Positions 49,809 to 61,393 are shown, counted from the first letter of the stretch. The stretch: DNA of 64,000 bases from Ochotona curzoniae (GCF_017591425.1 NW_024466218.1:12104001-12168000), one strand, 5' to 3'. Notes: generated by a model not told the origin, from the sequence alone. Program-made: numbers and translations.

Positions 49809-50639
49809 CTAAGTTCTTTGAAGAAAAAGGTTATTTCACTTTAAAGTGTACAAGTAGTAAGACTAGCTTTTCTAGGAAGCTAAATGATCGACGTTTCCTA
49901 ACAAGTTTAATCATTTTTATAATTTTTCCCAAATGAAGATTCAAAGTAGTCATTTTAAGTAAGCTTTGGTAACATTTTCATCTTCATTACAAGCTATAGA
50001 CCCTAAACAAAGCATGAAAATGGGCAGTGTGCTGTTTAATTTTCAAATTGGATTTTTGATTATATTTTATGATGACTTTTTATTTCTATCAAGTTGTATC
50101 TCAACTTTCTGTTTAGCCTCAAGAAGATTTATGGCAAATTATCTTGGTGCTTATTTGGACAAACAAATGCAATCAATCAGTTTATTCTTTCAATAAAATG
50201 TTATTAATAGAACACATTATTCTGTTCAATATTATGTTATCTTTAAAATTAAGCAGAACATTAGTGGCAATGAAACTAGTTTCAATCAATACATTCCTGT
50301 AATGAAACCTATTGTATGAGAAACTTTTCCTTTTAAGGAGGAAAAATGCCCTTAAGCAGAATGACCAAGTTCTGACCCTAGAGATGGTATTTTACAGTTT
50401 CTAAAAGCCATTTGGTATGATTTTTTTTTATTTGTTTGAACGTTACAAAGGTGGTTTCTTGAAAATTACCTTTAAGCGGTGGGTTACAAGTGTTTCTTTG
50501 ATAATTTTTTTTAGTTGAAGAATTTTGGTGTTAGGAGTCCAAGTATATATCTTGTTAAAACTGAGGAATTTTTTAAAAATAGAATAATTCTAAATATTTT
50601 TTAAATTGAGGAATTTTTACCATTGGGGAAAAAGAGATT
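49809..50639. other. Unassigned intronic sequence
   Basis: No confident element. AT-rich. Confidence 0.35.
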
Positions 50640-51060
50640 CCAGTTGGAAACCATTATGTTTAGTGAAGTAAGCCAATCCCCAAAGGACAAATATATGTTC
50701 TCTCTGATATAAGACAACTAATTCTCTTGGTATAAAATAAATACCATGCAAGGAAGATTAGCATACCGGGACGTGAAGATACTACATAGTCTGCATCTCT
50801 ACTCCCAAATAAACATAGGATTCCCAGTGACACTTATAAATATACCTTTACATTATGGTGCCAGGTTTTCTGCCTACTTACTGTGTCATGATACATTTAA
50901 ATATCAGAAAGTTAGTCTTGTAAATTATACTAAGGGATTTTCTATTGTGATAAGAGTGGGGATAAATGGTGGGAGAAGAAAACAGGGAGAAAGGGAGGGA
51001 TGAAACCATATGCCTATAAGACTACTTAGTGGAAAATAATTTTAAAAGATACAAAAGGCT
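50640..51060 (+). mobile_element. L1 LINE 3' UTR, sense
   Basis: AACCATTATGTTTAGTGAAG, TAAGCCAATCCCCAAAGGAC, GAAGATTAGCATACCGGGAC and the purine-rich GGGAGAAGAAAACAGGGAG, GAAAGGGAGGGATG are the post-ORF2 region of a lagomorph-type L1. Sense orientation. Confidence 0.78.
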
Positions 51061-51339
51061 AAAATATAAAATTGAGTTTAAGAAAAAGCAGAGCTACTTG
51101 TAGCACTCAGGAAAATGAAAATTGTTCTTTTTTTTTTCCTTCCAATCTAACAGAATCTTTCAGTTAGGTTTTTCCAGTGGATAAGAAACAAATACAGTTC
51201 AAATAATGAGGGTATATATCTTAATTACATAATTAATGTAGTATAAAAGCTCACTGGTGTTTGAATCCTTATTTAGATTCAGAACCATCCACCATATTTC
51301 CAGTTGATACATTAGCATTATGGCTCTTTTAAACAAAAT

Positions 51340-51630
51340 TTTTAAAAAATGTATTAATTCATCTATTTATTTGATAGATAGTCTACCATCTCCTGATCCA
51401 TTCTCCAAATGTCCATAATACCCAAATTTGGGTCAGGCCAAGGCCATTAGTCAGGAATTCATTCTTGTTCTCCCACCTGCATGGCAGCACCTATTTCAGC
51501 TATCAGCAGCTGCATCTTAGGGTACACATCATCAGGAAAGTGAAATCAGGAGTGAAGCCAATACTTGGTACTCTGATATCAATGTGGGCACCCCGGGTAG
51601 TGCCTTAATTGCTAGACCAACACCCATCCT
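51340..51630 (-). mobile_element. Old C-type SINE, antisense
   Basis: In reverse: ATGTATTAATTCATCTATTT, TTGGGTCAGGCCAAGGCC, TAGTCAGGAATTCATTC, GAAATCAGGAGTGAAGCC, ending CTAGACCAACACCC. Oldest subfamily. Confidence 0.82.
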
Positions 51631-52679
51631 AGACTCTGGGTCTAAGATTAAAGGTGACCAAAGTCTTCAACAGCTTCCATGATCACTTTGGAAAACTGAA
51701 CAGACTGGCAGGCTATTGCATTGCTTTTAGATGGCACATTTCCTTTAAAGAAGGCAACCTAGAAATTAAAGACCTTTAAATGTTAACGTATATACATCCT
51801 CCAGTGACAAGTCTTTTAAAATATTTTATTAATATTTTTGCTTGACAAATTTATTGTCACATGGCAGCTTAAGAAATCTGGTGAGTTGTCAGAGTCCCAA
51901 ATTTATTCTCTTTCCTTCTGCCATTTTGTATTTTTAATCTGAATGTAAGAAATAGAAATATTATCTTACTGTGGTTTTGTTCTCATTAAATTGTTGAGAT
52001 ATTGTTCTTTGGGGGTTGAGAGTTATGTTATTATGAAAAAATATTTATGAGAACTTAAGCTATCGTATATATTAATGTTGGATTATGTTAGTTTCCATAG
52101 CCCATCAGGCAAATAATTTGAGCATATTATTCTACCATCCTAATAATAAACACATGAGCTGTGCCCTCACTGAATACCACAGCTGACATTTTATGTACAG
52201 TCCTAGTCTTCTCATTCTGTATTTTAAAAACAGATGACAGTCATTTTTTTATACTTTAAAATCTGCATTAGTTTTTTCGGTTTTATTTTACAAGATAACA
52301 GTTTTTCTTAGCTCTACCTTAAAATGTCAAAACATTGTGTTTCTCAAAGAGATTTATTTTGTGCTACTCATATCTGTGAACATCTGTGAACCCCCAGCCT
52401 TAATTTTCTGCAGTAGATGTGGCTACTTGACAGCAACATGGCAAGTATCAGCTGATTCATTGATTATCTTTGTAATATTTCCTTCTTCTCTCTTCTACCT
52501 AACATTTTGACATCATATTAATTTATAAGATATGTTAATCTATAATTTTGCATGATGAATTTGTCTGTTATATATTAGAAAATTCTACCATTATTAAATT
52601 TGTTGGATTTTTTTTTTCAATTTGCTGGGTTTTTTTTTTTTTTTGACAGTGACTTTTTTAAAATGTGTATTTTTTTTCA
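51631..52679. other. Unassigned intronic sequence
   Basis: AT-rich with T runs (52609, 52631). No recognised element apart from the T-rich approach to the L1 at 52680. Confidence 0.35.
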
Positions 52680-53300
52680 TGTTACACTTCTGTAGTTAGA
52701 AGGGATTCTTTCTCCTTCTCCTCCTCCCTCACCCTTTTTCTCTTCCTGTCATTTTTCCTCATATTATCACAATAGTATAGTCCTTTAAAGCAGTTACAAG
52801 TTAACTTAATGTATTTAAATGTTTCATGGCATCATAGGTATAGGCAAAAGGAGAACATCTAGCATCATACTGCCAAGGTATATTGAACTGTTTCAATGAG
52901 GGTCTTTTATTTGGCACTAGAGATACATACTGCAATATATCTTCACTTCCTGGCATGCCAGTCTCCATTATACAGTTCATCTATGACAATATATGTAGAT
53001 ACTTGATTACCTATATATCTTTTAATTTTGTACTTTGCATGAAGGCTGTCTTATATCAGAGAGAACATGTGACTTTTGTTGTTTTGAGACTGGCTTATTT
53101 CACTAAGCATGATGGTCTTCAGTTGGGACTGTTTTATTGCAAATGGTAGGATTTCATTTTTGTAGTTGTGTAATATGCCATAGAGTGGATGTACCAGAGT
53201 TTCTCTATCCAATCATCTTTGCTAATGTGAATTGTGTTGCCTTAAGTGTCGGATTACAGATCACTTTCTTGTATGCAGATTTCATTTTATTTCATGTGGA
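52680..53300 (-). mobile_element. L1 LINE 3' region, antisense
   Basis: TAGTCCTTTAAAGCAG, CATCATAGGTATAGGCAAAAG, CTTCACTTCCTGGCATGCC, GACTGGCTTATTTCACTAAG, CATGATGGTCTTCAGTTGG, ATGTACCAGAGTTTCTC. It aligns in order with the antisense L1 at 5907-7658. Confidence 0.85.
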
Positions 53301-53305
53301 GAGCA

Positions 53306-53388
53306 TCTCTCTCTCTCCCTCTCCCTCTCTTCCCTTCCCCCCTCCTTCCCTCCCTCCTTCCCTCCCTCCCCCCTCCCCCCCTCTCTTT
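53306..53388. repeat. Uninterrupted 83-bp polypyrimidine tract
   Basis: C and T only, moving from CT repeats through CCCT/TTCCC blocks to C runs of six. It adjoins the end of the antisense L1. Confidence 0.95.
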
Positions 53389-53562
53389 GGTGACTAGATT
53401 TGCTACTGAAATTGTCAGGGAAGGAATTTGGGGTGAGAATATTTTTAATTACTAATCCAATTTCTATAATCTACATAGCTATATCAAGATTTTCTATCTG
53501 TTCATCAGTCAGTTTGGAAGCTGCTGTCTTCCAAGGCATTTCATTTTAAATTTTGTATATAA

Positions 53563-53609
53563 GGGCTAACGTGATGGCTTAACTGCCTAATCCTCTACCT
53601 GCAAGGACT
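53563..53609 (+). mobile_element. C-type SINE head fragment
   Basis: AGGGCTAACGTGATGGCTTA, ACTGCCTAATCCTCTACCTG, CAAGGAC is about 45 bp of SINE head; the rest is lost. Confidence 0.7.
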
Positions 53610-54045
53610 TTAATAATCTATTTACTATCTGCTTAGTCTGACAATAGGTAACTGACACCTGCAGCCCCTTTCTTTCTCAAAACTGTAACAATTCAAAAGG
53701 TTAGTACACAATCAAAATATGATATGGAAATAGAAAATACAGTAAGTTTTCATCATGTTTGCAAATCTAAATACTTCCAATTTATTCCTAAATTAGCACC
53801 CAGAATCTGTGCATTTAGAATATGGTTCATGTTTTCAGACTCTAAATACCTACATCTTAACATTAAGTAGTTTGCTTGTGTACAAAACAATTCAAGCATA
53901 AATGAAATGAAGTAGGGTCTAAGATATTTGACTCAACAATGAACAGGCGAGGAACTCATGGTATTAGATAAAATGCAAAACAGATTAAACATCTGTTTAA
54001 ATAATAATCCAAATAATGATCTTAAAAAAAAAAAAAACCCAAATA
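53610..54045. other. Unassigned intronic sequence
   Basis: No element recognised; ends in an A run next to the following SINE. Confidence 0.35.
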
Positions 54046-54049
54046 GTGA

Positions 54050-54342
54050 ATCAGGCTGGTACAGTGGCTCAACTGGCTAATCCTCTGCTTGTCAGCATCA
54101 TCATCCCACATGGGTATCTTTTGGGTCCAATGCTCCGCTTCCCATCCAGCTCCCGCCTTATGGCCTAGGAAAGCAGTGGAGGTTGTCAAGTACCTTTGGA
54201 TCCTGCACCCATGTGGGAGACCCAAAATAGGCTCCAGGCTCATTGCTTTGTAGTTCCTCAGCTCCCGCCGTTGTGGCCATTTGAAGAGTGAACCAGAGGA
54301 TGGAAGGTTTTTCTCTGTCTCCTCTAATTAAAAAAAAAAAAA
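54050..54342 (+). mobile_element. C-type SINE
   Basis: CAGGCTGGTACAGTGGCTCA, ACTGGCTAATCCTCTGC, CCCATCCAGCTCCCGCC, GAAAGCAGTGGAGG, then CTCTGTCTCCTCTAATTAAA. Full length, truncated tail. Confidence 0.92.
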
Positions 54343-54345
54343 CTT

Positions 54346-54405
54346 ACATATATACATGTATATATATATATATAATTCTTATATATATATATATATATTA
54401 GAATT
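54346..54405. repeat. (TA)n tract with palindrome
   Basis: Alternating TA sequence interrupted by AATTCT (54374-54379), with AGAATT at 54400-54405, forming a near-perfect palindrome of about 32 bp. Confidence 0.85.
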
Positions 54406-54479
54406 AAGTACTTATAAAACTTCTTTGTTATCTAAATAATGTCTCCGGTGTCTTTCTGTGCCCTTTCCATTTTTTCTTT

Positions 54480-55200
54480 TGATTTTTCTTGTCTTTTTTT
54501 CTTCATTCTTAGTTTTTTTTTTAACAAAACAAATTAATTAGATTTTTTTATTTCCTAATTTATTTATACTATTTTTAGAATTTTCCTGTGATTTTGTAAT
54601 AATTTTGGCTTGCAGTTCTTTTTCTGGCTTGCTAATATTGATGTTTAAGTCGTTGACTTTGAACTTAGTGTCTTTTCTAATATAATTGTGTACCACTAGC
54701 AACAGTTCAGTATATATTGAACCACATAAGTTACAGTGGTTTCATGAGATTATATTGCCTAGTCACATCAAATTGTCTTAGTTTATGCACGTGTACTTAA
54801 TGTATATGTGATATTCCTATAAGAATAAAACAGTCCGATGACTTCTTGTTAATTTTGACATGATTGTATAAGCAATTAAAACTATAAATTTTCCTGTGAG
54901 AACTCTGTTAGCTGCATAGCACAAATTCTGTTATATTTTTATTCATTTAAAAATATTTGCTAATTACCCTTTTCACTTATTAAGTAATTTATAAAAGTCT
55001 GAATGTCTGAACACTTGCATGTTTCTCAGTAACATTCTGTCATTTATTTCCAACATAATTTCCTTGTAATTAGGGATATGTACTTCACACAATTTCAGTT
55101 CTGTGTAATTTTTGAGACTAATTATATATCATTTTCTGATCTTCATGGTGAACATTCCATCTACTCATAAAAATAATCTAATATGAGGTTTTGGAGACAA
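54480..55200 (-). mobile_element. Old L1M ORF2 fragment, antisense
   Basis: AACTATAAATTTTCCTGTG, AGAACTCTGTTAGCTGCATAG, CACAAATTCTGTTATATTTT, TTTGCTAATTACCCTTTTCAC follows the complement of a familiar L1 ORF2 stretch. Decayed. Confidence 0.7.
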
Positions 55201-55337
55201 TGTTAATATGTATATAGGTATAGATATACAAGTATCAGCTAATCTCATTTCAGCCAGTGTGTTATAGTTTTTAAATTATATGGAAATAGAACTTGTAGAA
55301 AATGTGATATTGAATGATGTTTTTGTTTAAAATAAGT

Positions 55338-55520
55338 AGGATTTATATATATGTGTGTTACATATATACACACACATATATATATAATTTACATACTTTT
55401 TCTTATATATATATGTGTTATATATATACACACATATATAATTTACATACCTTTTCTTTTATATATATATATAAAAGAATACACACACACATATATATAA
55501 AAGAAAAAGTGTGTAAATTT
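55338..55520. repeat. AT/CA-rich tandem duplication with long inverted repeat
   Basis: Two direct copies of a roughly 60-bp unit containing TATAATTTACATAC and TTTTTC (first about 55342-55402, second about 55403-55458) are followed by a reversed version ending AAAAGTGTGTAAATTT at 55520. The inverted arms (about 55440-55468 and 55492-55520) are largely complementary. Confidence 0.8.
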
Positions 55521-55639
55521 AAGGGCTAAGAAAAGAAAACCCTACCAAATCTGTGTTAGCTATACAAGTGAGCCAGCATACTTGCCTATTCTATTTTCTT
55601 AGAAAGATTTGTGGAGAAGGTGGGTCAAGACATGCTACC

Positions 55640-57330
55640 CCAACCCCCAGGCATTTGATACTGCTGTACCAGGATAAGGAGAGTGGGGAGGAGGGTTGCT
55701 GCAGATTGCCTGGGGAAGGGAAATTAGGGACATGTTGGAATGATGGCAACTTTGGGCATATTTGACAGGTGAGGATGACTTCTGGGAGCCTCAATGGACT
55801 GGACCACTACTGTCAGGTGGGCAAGGGAGCTCAGATAGGCTGGTTTAGAGGTGGAAACAAGAGCATGTCTGAGTCATGCCAAGGTATCTGCCCATGTGGG
55901 AGAATTGGGCTGAGCTGATTAGCAATGCCTTCTGCCCATCAGTGCACACAAAAACTATGGCTGGGAATCTGGCCTGGTTAGGCCATGGTACCTACACATG
56001 AGTGTAGGAGCAAGGAGAGGACCACTTCAGGCTGGGCCACAATACCCACTGGAACACAAGAGAATCAGTTCTGGAGACAGATGTTGTATGGGATTTGTGA
56101 GCTTGCCTGTAGGACTGAAACACTCACAGGTTTGCACAAGAGCTGAGGGTGGTGACGAACCTGGCTAGGCTAGACTTTGGAACTCACTGACACTTGCTGG
56201 AGCTGGAAGTGTTAAGAGATCACTCTGGGCTATCCTGCAGTACCAACCAGCACATGCAAAGATCAGGACTGAGGGCAGACCATGCCAAGAAGAGCCACAG
56301 CACCTTCCAGCATGTGTGAGATCTGGGGCTAGGAGTTGGGCCTGGTAACGGAACTTGGGTAACCCCCCTACCAGGTCACAGTTCACATTGGTGAGTATGA
56401 AAGCCAGGGCTGAGGGTAGGCTGAGCCAGGCAAGGTTGCAGCATCCATCAGTATATGTGTGGGCTTGATCTGGGATGGGTCAGGCTGGGCTATTCCATAA
56501 CACATGCTGGCACAAGAGAGAGCATAGGGTGTAGGCCAGACCAGGTTTGAGCTGCAACACCTGTCTTTCTCTGAGGCCCAGGGCTGCAGGTAGACTGCAC
56601 TGGGATAGACTGCTGTACCTACTGGTGATAACTGGGACTGGGTACAGACAGGGCTGAATCAGGCTGCAGCACCTGCCAGCAAATGCTAAGACTGGGAGCA
56701 GGCTGTGTCAACACCTGCTGGTGTGTACAAGACTCAGGACTGAAAGTGGATCTGGTACAGGGCACTTTGGGGGTTTGCCTGCTGGGCCACTACTTCCATT
56801 GGTGAGCATGAAAGCTGGGAGTAGGGAAGGCCATTCCAGACAGGGCTGGAGTATCTTGTCAGCCTGAATGTGGGTTCAGTCTTGGGCTGGGCCAGGATAG
56901 GCTAGGCTGCCATACCCAATGGTGCTTGCAAGAACCAAAATTGGTGCTATCTGGCTGGGCGAGGCTGCAGCATCAGCTGGCAAGGGACACAGTACACCCC
57001 TGGCAATCACAGGATCCTGGCTAGACTTGGACCTGGAAGGGGAACTGTGGGCACTTTCCTGCTAGGCTGCAGCTCTCACTGGTGAGCAAGAGATCCAGAG
57101 CTAGGAAACAGGTCAGGCTGCACTGGGCAACAGCATCCACCAGCATACATGCAGGCCAAGTGTAGACAAGGATTGGGCTGAGCTAAGCCACAGCACCTAT
57201 GGGTGTGCGGAAAATCTAGGTGGGATGCAGAATGGAGCAGGCTAGAGTGCAGCATAAGCTGGTATCCACAAAAGTCAGGGCTGGGGCAGGTCTGGTGTGG
57301 GCCACAGCACCTGCTGGTGTGCATGAAGAC
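55640..57330 (+). repeat. GC-rich irregular tandem-like array
   Basis: About 1.7 kb of loosely repeated phrases with a spacing near 60-70 bp: GGCTGGGC, CTGCAGCACCTGCTGGT or variants, GTGCATGAG or similar, then GGGCTGGGAGCAGG. A longer phrase (CCTGGTA...GGCACTTTGGG...TTGGTGAGCATGAAAGC) recurs at about 56340, 56753 and 57025. The vocabulary matches the array at 36700-37740. No poly(A) end or target duplication was found here. Frames across it lack starts and splice context. Confidence 0.7.
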
Positions 57331-58935
57331 CAGGCCTTTTCCCCTTTCTCCTCCTTTCTTTTCTCTACTTCTCTCAAATCTGTTATCCTCTACTTTTCCA
57401 TGCCATATCAGCTTTTCTTCCTGCCTTTCCCTCAAAATGTGCCTTCAGAGAAGACTACTGTTTGCAGGCTTGTGGATTTGAGTTAACACTATTTTTTCTC
57501 CAGTAATACTCTTCCCTCAAAAGTTACCCTGTTATGTAAGTATTTGATAGCAGGTGTACTTGGTACCAGTTTCTTCAGAAATGTGCTCCATGAAAGAAAC
57601 TACAAGGGGCTTAAGTGGTTTGTACAGCCATAAAAGATAATATCATGACATCCAGGTTAGGTACTACTCATGGAGGAGGAGGTTGTCCTACCATGATTTC
57701 TGTAAGAGAAAGTATGTGTTCACAACTTTTAAAGAGCAGGCTGATCTTGATGTCATTAATCTCTGGCTGTATAGGTCATAGGTAATAGCTCAGGTAGACC
57801 CAGAGTTCTGTTGATCCCTGGTGAAGTTTTGCCCATGTTATCTGAGACTGATTGGTGGAAACTTCTAACATACAATCCATGCTTTAAGTTGAAAAGATGA
57901 TAGCATTTTGGCATGTATAGATATTCTATACCATTTGAGTTGATTCGCTCTTACAAAGACATCTAGAAACCTGAAAACTATTGCCATCAGGCCTGGTACT
58001 TGTTCAAACCCACCTGCTCTTTTTATTCGGTGTCAATGCCTGAGATATTCTGCTAGTTTAAATGCCCAAGTCCAGTCCTTTGCACACAAAAAGTGCCAGG
58101 TTTATGTTTCTGTACCTACCACACACACATACACACACACTTGTAGTAGTGTTTTATTCTGTTATATGAGAAATACTTCTCCCATGTTCTGGTTAGTATT
58201 TAGTCTAGTCGTAGAGTTAATTTTTTGTACCCTTTAGACTATTGCAAATAATAAAACAATTTAAATAATATTACCAAAATTATACCGCACAAACTATCTC
58301 ACAGTGATTTTCATGCCCCAAGAAGCCATATATTCCAAATAGTTTTACAATAACCTTTCATTTGAATTTTTATTATCACTCTTTCTTAGCAGTAAAGGAA
58401 GCAACATCTGGTGTACTATTTGAAGAGCTTGTATCTTCTATTGTCCTTACAATTAAGTTCAGTTCTTTCTTTCTGTTTTCCACAAACTGTGTTGTTCACT
58501 CTATATTGATGTGAATATGTACAACTTTGTAGTAAATTCTCTCCAAAGCAGATAACTTGTCAATAAATCTGAAGCAATATAAAGTTATAGGGTATGTCTC
58601 ACACATAGGTGACAATGCTATCATCAGTTAGTATCTTGTTTTTGTTTTTGTTTTTCAGATAGTATCTTGTAAAAACTTCAGATAATCTCCAGCCAAGTGT
58701 CAGGGATTTTAAGAGTCCATTATTAACCTCGATTACTATTAATCAAATAGTTCAATTTTCATTGTCTTTGTACCATTGATCAGTAATCCCTAATTTACTC
58801 GTTCATCTCTTTCCAGTAGAATGTGCATTTTCATTAGCAAGCTGTTTATATTCACTAATAATCCCTTAGTTTCTAGAATAACACTTTATGCATGTATTTT
58901 TGTATTCAGTAAGGGTTAGTGAATAAATTAATATT
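57331..58935. other. Unassigned intronic sequence
   Basis: Begins with a pyrimidine-rich stretch (57340-57420). ACAC repeats at 58121-58140. A short direct repeat of ATCTTGTTTTTG/CAGATAGTATCTTGT at 58630-58670. No interspersed element recognised. Confidence 0.4.
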
Positions 58936-58939
58936 AACA

Positions 58940-60110
58940 TGTAGTGGCCTTTTAGCATGCACTTGATTGCTTTGTTAAGTTTATAGAATTGTGCAATCAT
59001 CACCACAATTCAGTTTGCTGATGTTTTGATCACCCTGGAAGGATCTCTCATGCCCATTTGTGGTCTTTCATGATTCTGCCCTCGGGTATGGGCGACAATA
59101 ATCTGTCTTCTGTGTGGGCCTTCCTTTTTCCAGATGTTTTGTGCAAGTGGAATCACACAAAGATAGCTGTTTGTATTTGGCTGCTTTCTCTTAGCCTCAT
59201 GCTCTCATGTCTCAGTATTCCTTCTTATTGCTGAATAGTATTCCATTTTGTAGATATGTTCATTTGATCATTCACCATTTAATAGACAATTGGGGTTATT
59301 TGTAGTGTTTAACTACTACAAATAATGATTCTGTGACCTAGAAGTAAGATAACCAAATAGGATCATAAATTCATATCTATCTTTTAAAGAAATTACAAGA
59401 CTATTTTCCAAAATGGCCATACTGTATTATGTTCTTACCTGTAGTTTTTGTGAATTCTATTTTGTGCAAATTCTCATTTTTGTGATTAATGTTTTAGTGA
59501 ATACAAATTGCTTTCTCTTTAATCTTCTTGATTAATTGTGATGAGTATATTTCCATGTGATTATTATCCATTTGTGAATCTTTGGTGAAATATCCATGTC
59601 TTTTGCCATTTTGGCTCCTTTTTAAATTTGGTTGTTAGTGTATTGATTGATGAGACTTCTTAAATGTTCTGAATATAAGTTCTTTATCAGGAAAATAATT
59701 TCCAAATGTTTTCTAAAAGTCTGTAGCTTATATTTTTCTTTTCTTAGCAATGCCTTTTAAGGTATGAAATATTCTGATTTAAATGAATGACAGCTTATCA
59801 GTAGTTTCCTATATAAATTATACTTTTGGTATTATATCCAGAAAATATTTATCTATTCAGAAGATCACAAAAGTTTTCTCTTTTTTGAGTAGTTTAATAA
59901 AACTTTAATAGTTTTCATTCTTGCTAGGATGCTGTTACATTTTAAGTCAAAATTTATGTATAAGGTACTTTGTGTATGTGCATGTTTGTGTAGATTTAAT
60001 TATCCCAGCACAGTATGTTGTAATTGCTTAATTGCATTGGCACTTGTATGAATATCAGTTGGTCAGGTAATGTGTGAGGATATCTTATTAAATCTCTAAT
60101 CGAGACTGTA
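58940..60110 (-). mobile_element. Old L1M fragment, antisense
   Basis: GTGCAATCATCACCACAATTC, GTGCAAGTGGAATCACACAAAG, ATTGCTGAATAGTATTCCAT, GATCATTCACCATTTAATAGAC, GTGATGAGTATATTTCCATGTG, TATAAGTTCTTTATCAGG, and TAATTGCTTAATTGCATTGGC run in the order of a reversed L1M 3' half. Confidence 0.85.
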
Positions 60111-60214
60111 TCAGTTTTATCACCTTGTATACACTACCCACCTTAGTAGCCATCCCATTGTTCAGATCGGCTGGGAAAGATGCCAATGATTGTATTCAAG
60201 TAGCCTTTATTTTA

Positions 60215-60480
60215 CCCAATGATAATCCCAAAGCACAAGAGTAGTGATGTATTGGCTATTTGACTATGACAAAGATGAGCCTTCAAGTGTTACCTTAAGG
60301 TGGAAAAGTAAAAGTTCTCAACTTAATAAAGAAAAAAAAATTAAAAATGATAGTGACAAGATCTGTGATAAGAACAAATCTATCCATGAAGTTATGAAAA
60401 TGAAAGAAAAAGTTGTGCTGGTTTTGCAGTATATACCTCACACTGCAAAATGCACTGCCACAGTGCTTGATAATCACTCA
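60215..60480 (+). pseudogene. Tigger-type (pogo) DNA transposon, transposase N-terminal remnant
   Basis: The upstream CCCAATGATAATCCCAAAGCACAAG and the open frame from about 60284 (reading SQLNKEKKI, then DKICDKNKSIHEVMK, then TAKCTATV) follow, with many substitutions, the DNA-binding N terminus of Tigger/pogo transposases as I recall it. The catalytic DDE part is absent, and the frame runs on into a SINE fragment at 60540. It is a broken fossil, kept open by chance, not a gene. Both a local search and a domain search would confirm. Confidence 0.7.
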
Positions 60481-60539
60481 ATTATGGGGTTATATGATTT
60501 AAGGGTAGATAAGGGGAGACTACCATATTACTTAATGCA

Positions 60540-60692
60540 TGCTGAGCCAGGCCACAGCCAACTAGATGTACTGGCAGGGAGCTGGACTGGAAGTGAGTTA
60601 ACTAGGACTTGAAGTGGCGTCCTTATGGGATGCTTGCAGGCAGTAGCCTAGTGTACTGTGCTACAGTGCTGCAGTGCCAGTCCCTACTTCAA
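60540..60692 (-). mobile_element. Old C-type SINE fragment, antisense
   Basis: GAGCCAGGCCACAGCCAACT, CAGGGAGCTGGACTGGAAG, GGACTTGAAGTGGCGTCC and CTGTGCTACAGTGC, CAGTGCCAGTCCC are the head half of a reversed SINE. Its tail half is lost. Confidence 0.75.
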
Positions 60693-61075
60693 TGATTTTA
60701 TTTATTGCAGGATTTACTCATTTCCTATACATGTATAAGCAATCAAAAATTTAGAACCCAAAACATGGATAATTTAAGCTATTTTCATCTAATTGGGATG
60801 TGATTAAATTGACATCCTCTGCTTTACTATTTACCTTCATATACCCAAAACTTTTTTGTTCCTCTGTTCCTCCCTCACCTTTGTGAGGTAAGTGACAAAT
60901 GTTTCTGTGTTTACATATGCATTTTCTAATGTAATACTTATGTTGCTTGGCTATTTTTATACTATTTTAAAAATAATTGTTCTAGAGATTACCTGTCACA
61001 GTCTCGTTATGGTAAATTCTGACAACATCCCAATAAAATACAAAGGTCAAGAAGGTCATTGGAAGATTAATTAAA
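60693..61075. other. Unassigned intronic sequence, possibly decayed L1
   Basis: TGTTCTAGAGATTACCTGTC and nearby may be the complement of an old L1, but this is weak. Confidence 0.3.
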
Positions 61076-61350
61076 AGTGATTTGGGAGCAGGTATTTAGA
61101 CACCAGGTGTCTAAATACCCCCCATCTCACATCAGATTTTGTGAGCTCATTTTCTGTCTGTGGGTTCAGATTCCAGCTTCCTGTGAATGTAGATCCTGGG
61201 TAGCCCTGGTAATAGCGCAAACGGAGGATTGCTGCTATCCATGTGGCGATGCAGACTGTGGTCCAGGCTCCTGCCTCATACCTGTCCTCCCCCAGCCTCC
61301 TTGGACATTTGGGTAGTGATCTAACAGATACAAACATTCTCTCTCAAATT
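61076..61350 (+). mobile_element. Old C-type SINE with altered 5' region
   Basis: ATTCCAGCTTCCTGTGAATG, GGTCCAGGCTCCTGCCTC, GGACATTTGGGTAGTGATC and a tail running into a GT repeat identify an old SINE. Its head holds a perfect 14-bp inverted repeat (see separate entry). Confidence 0.7.
61091..61119. repeat. 29-bp perfect palindrome with 1-base centre
   Basis: GGTATTTAGACACC, A, GGTGTCTAAATACC: two 14-base arms exactly complementary. Confidence 0.95.
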
Positions 61351-61352
61351 CA

Positions 61353-61375
61353 GGTGTGTGTGTGTGTGTGTGTGT
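61353..61375. repeat. (GT)n microsatellite
   Basis: About eleven GT units at the 3' end of the old SINE. Confidence 0.92.
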
Positions 61376-61393
61376 ACATGCATGCATGTATAT

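Noticed and set aside
55338..55520. CRISPR-like spaced repeats
   Set aside because: These are AT/CA simple-sequence duplications in a mammalian intron; there are no regular repeats with unique spacers.
57076..57486. 119-residue minus-strand and 88-92-residue plus-strand frames
   Set aside because: They lie in the second GC-rich array and its pyrimidine-rich edge; the repeated Cys/Gly/His pattern is the repeat itself, not a domain.
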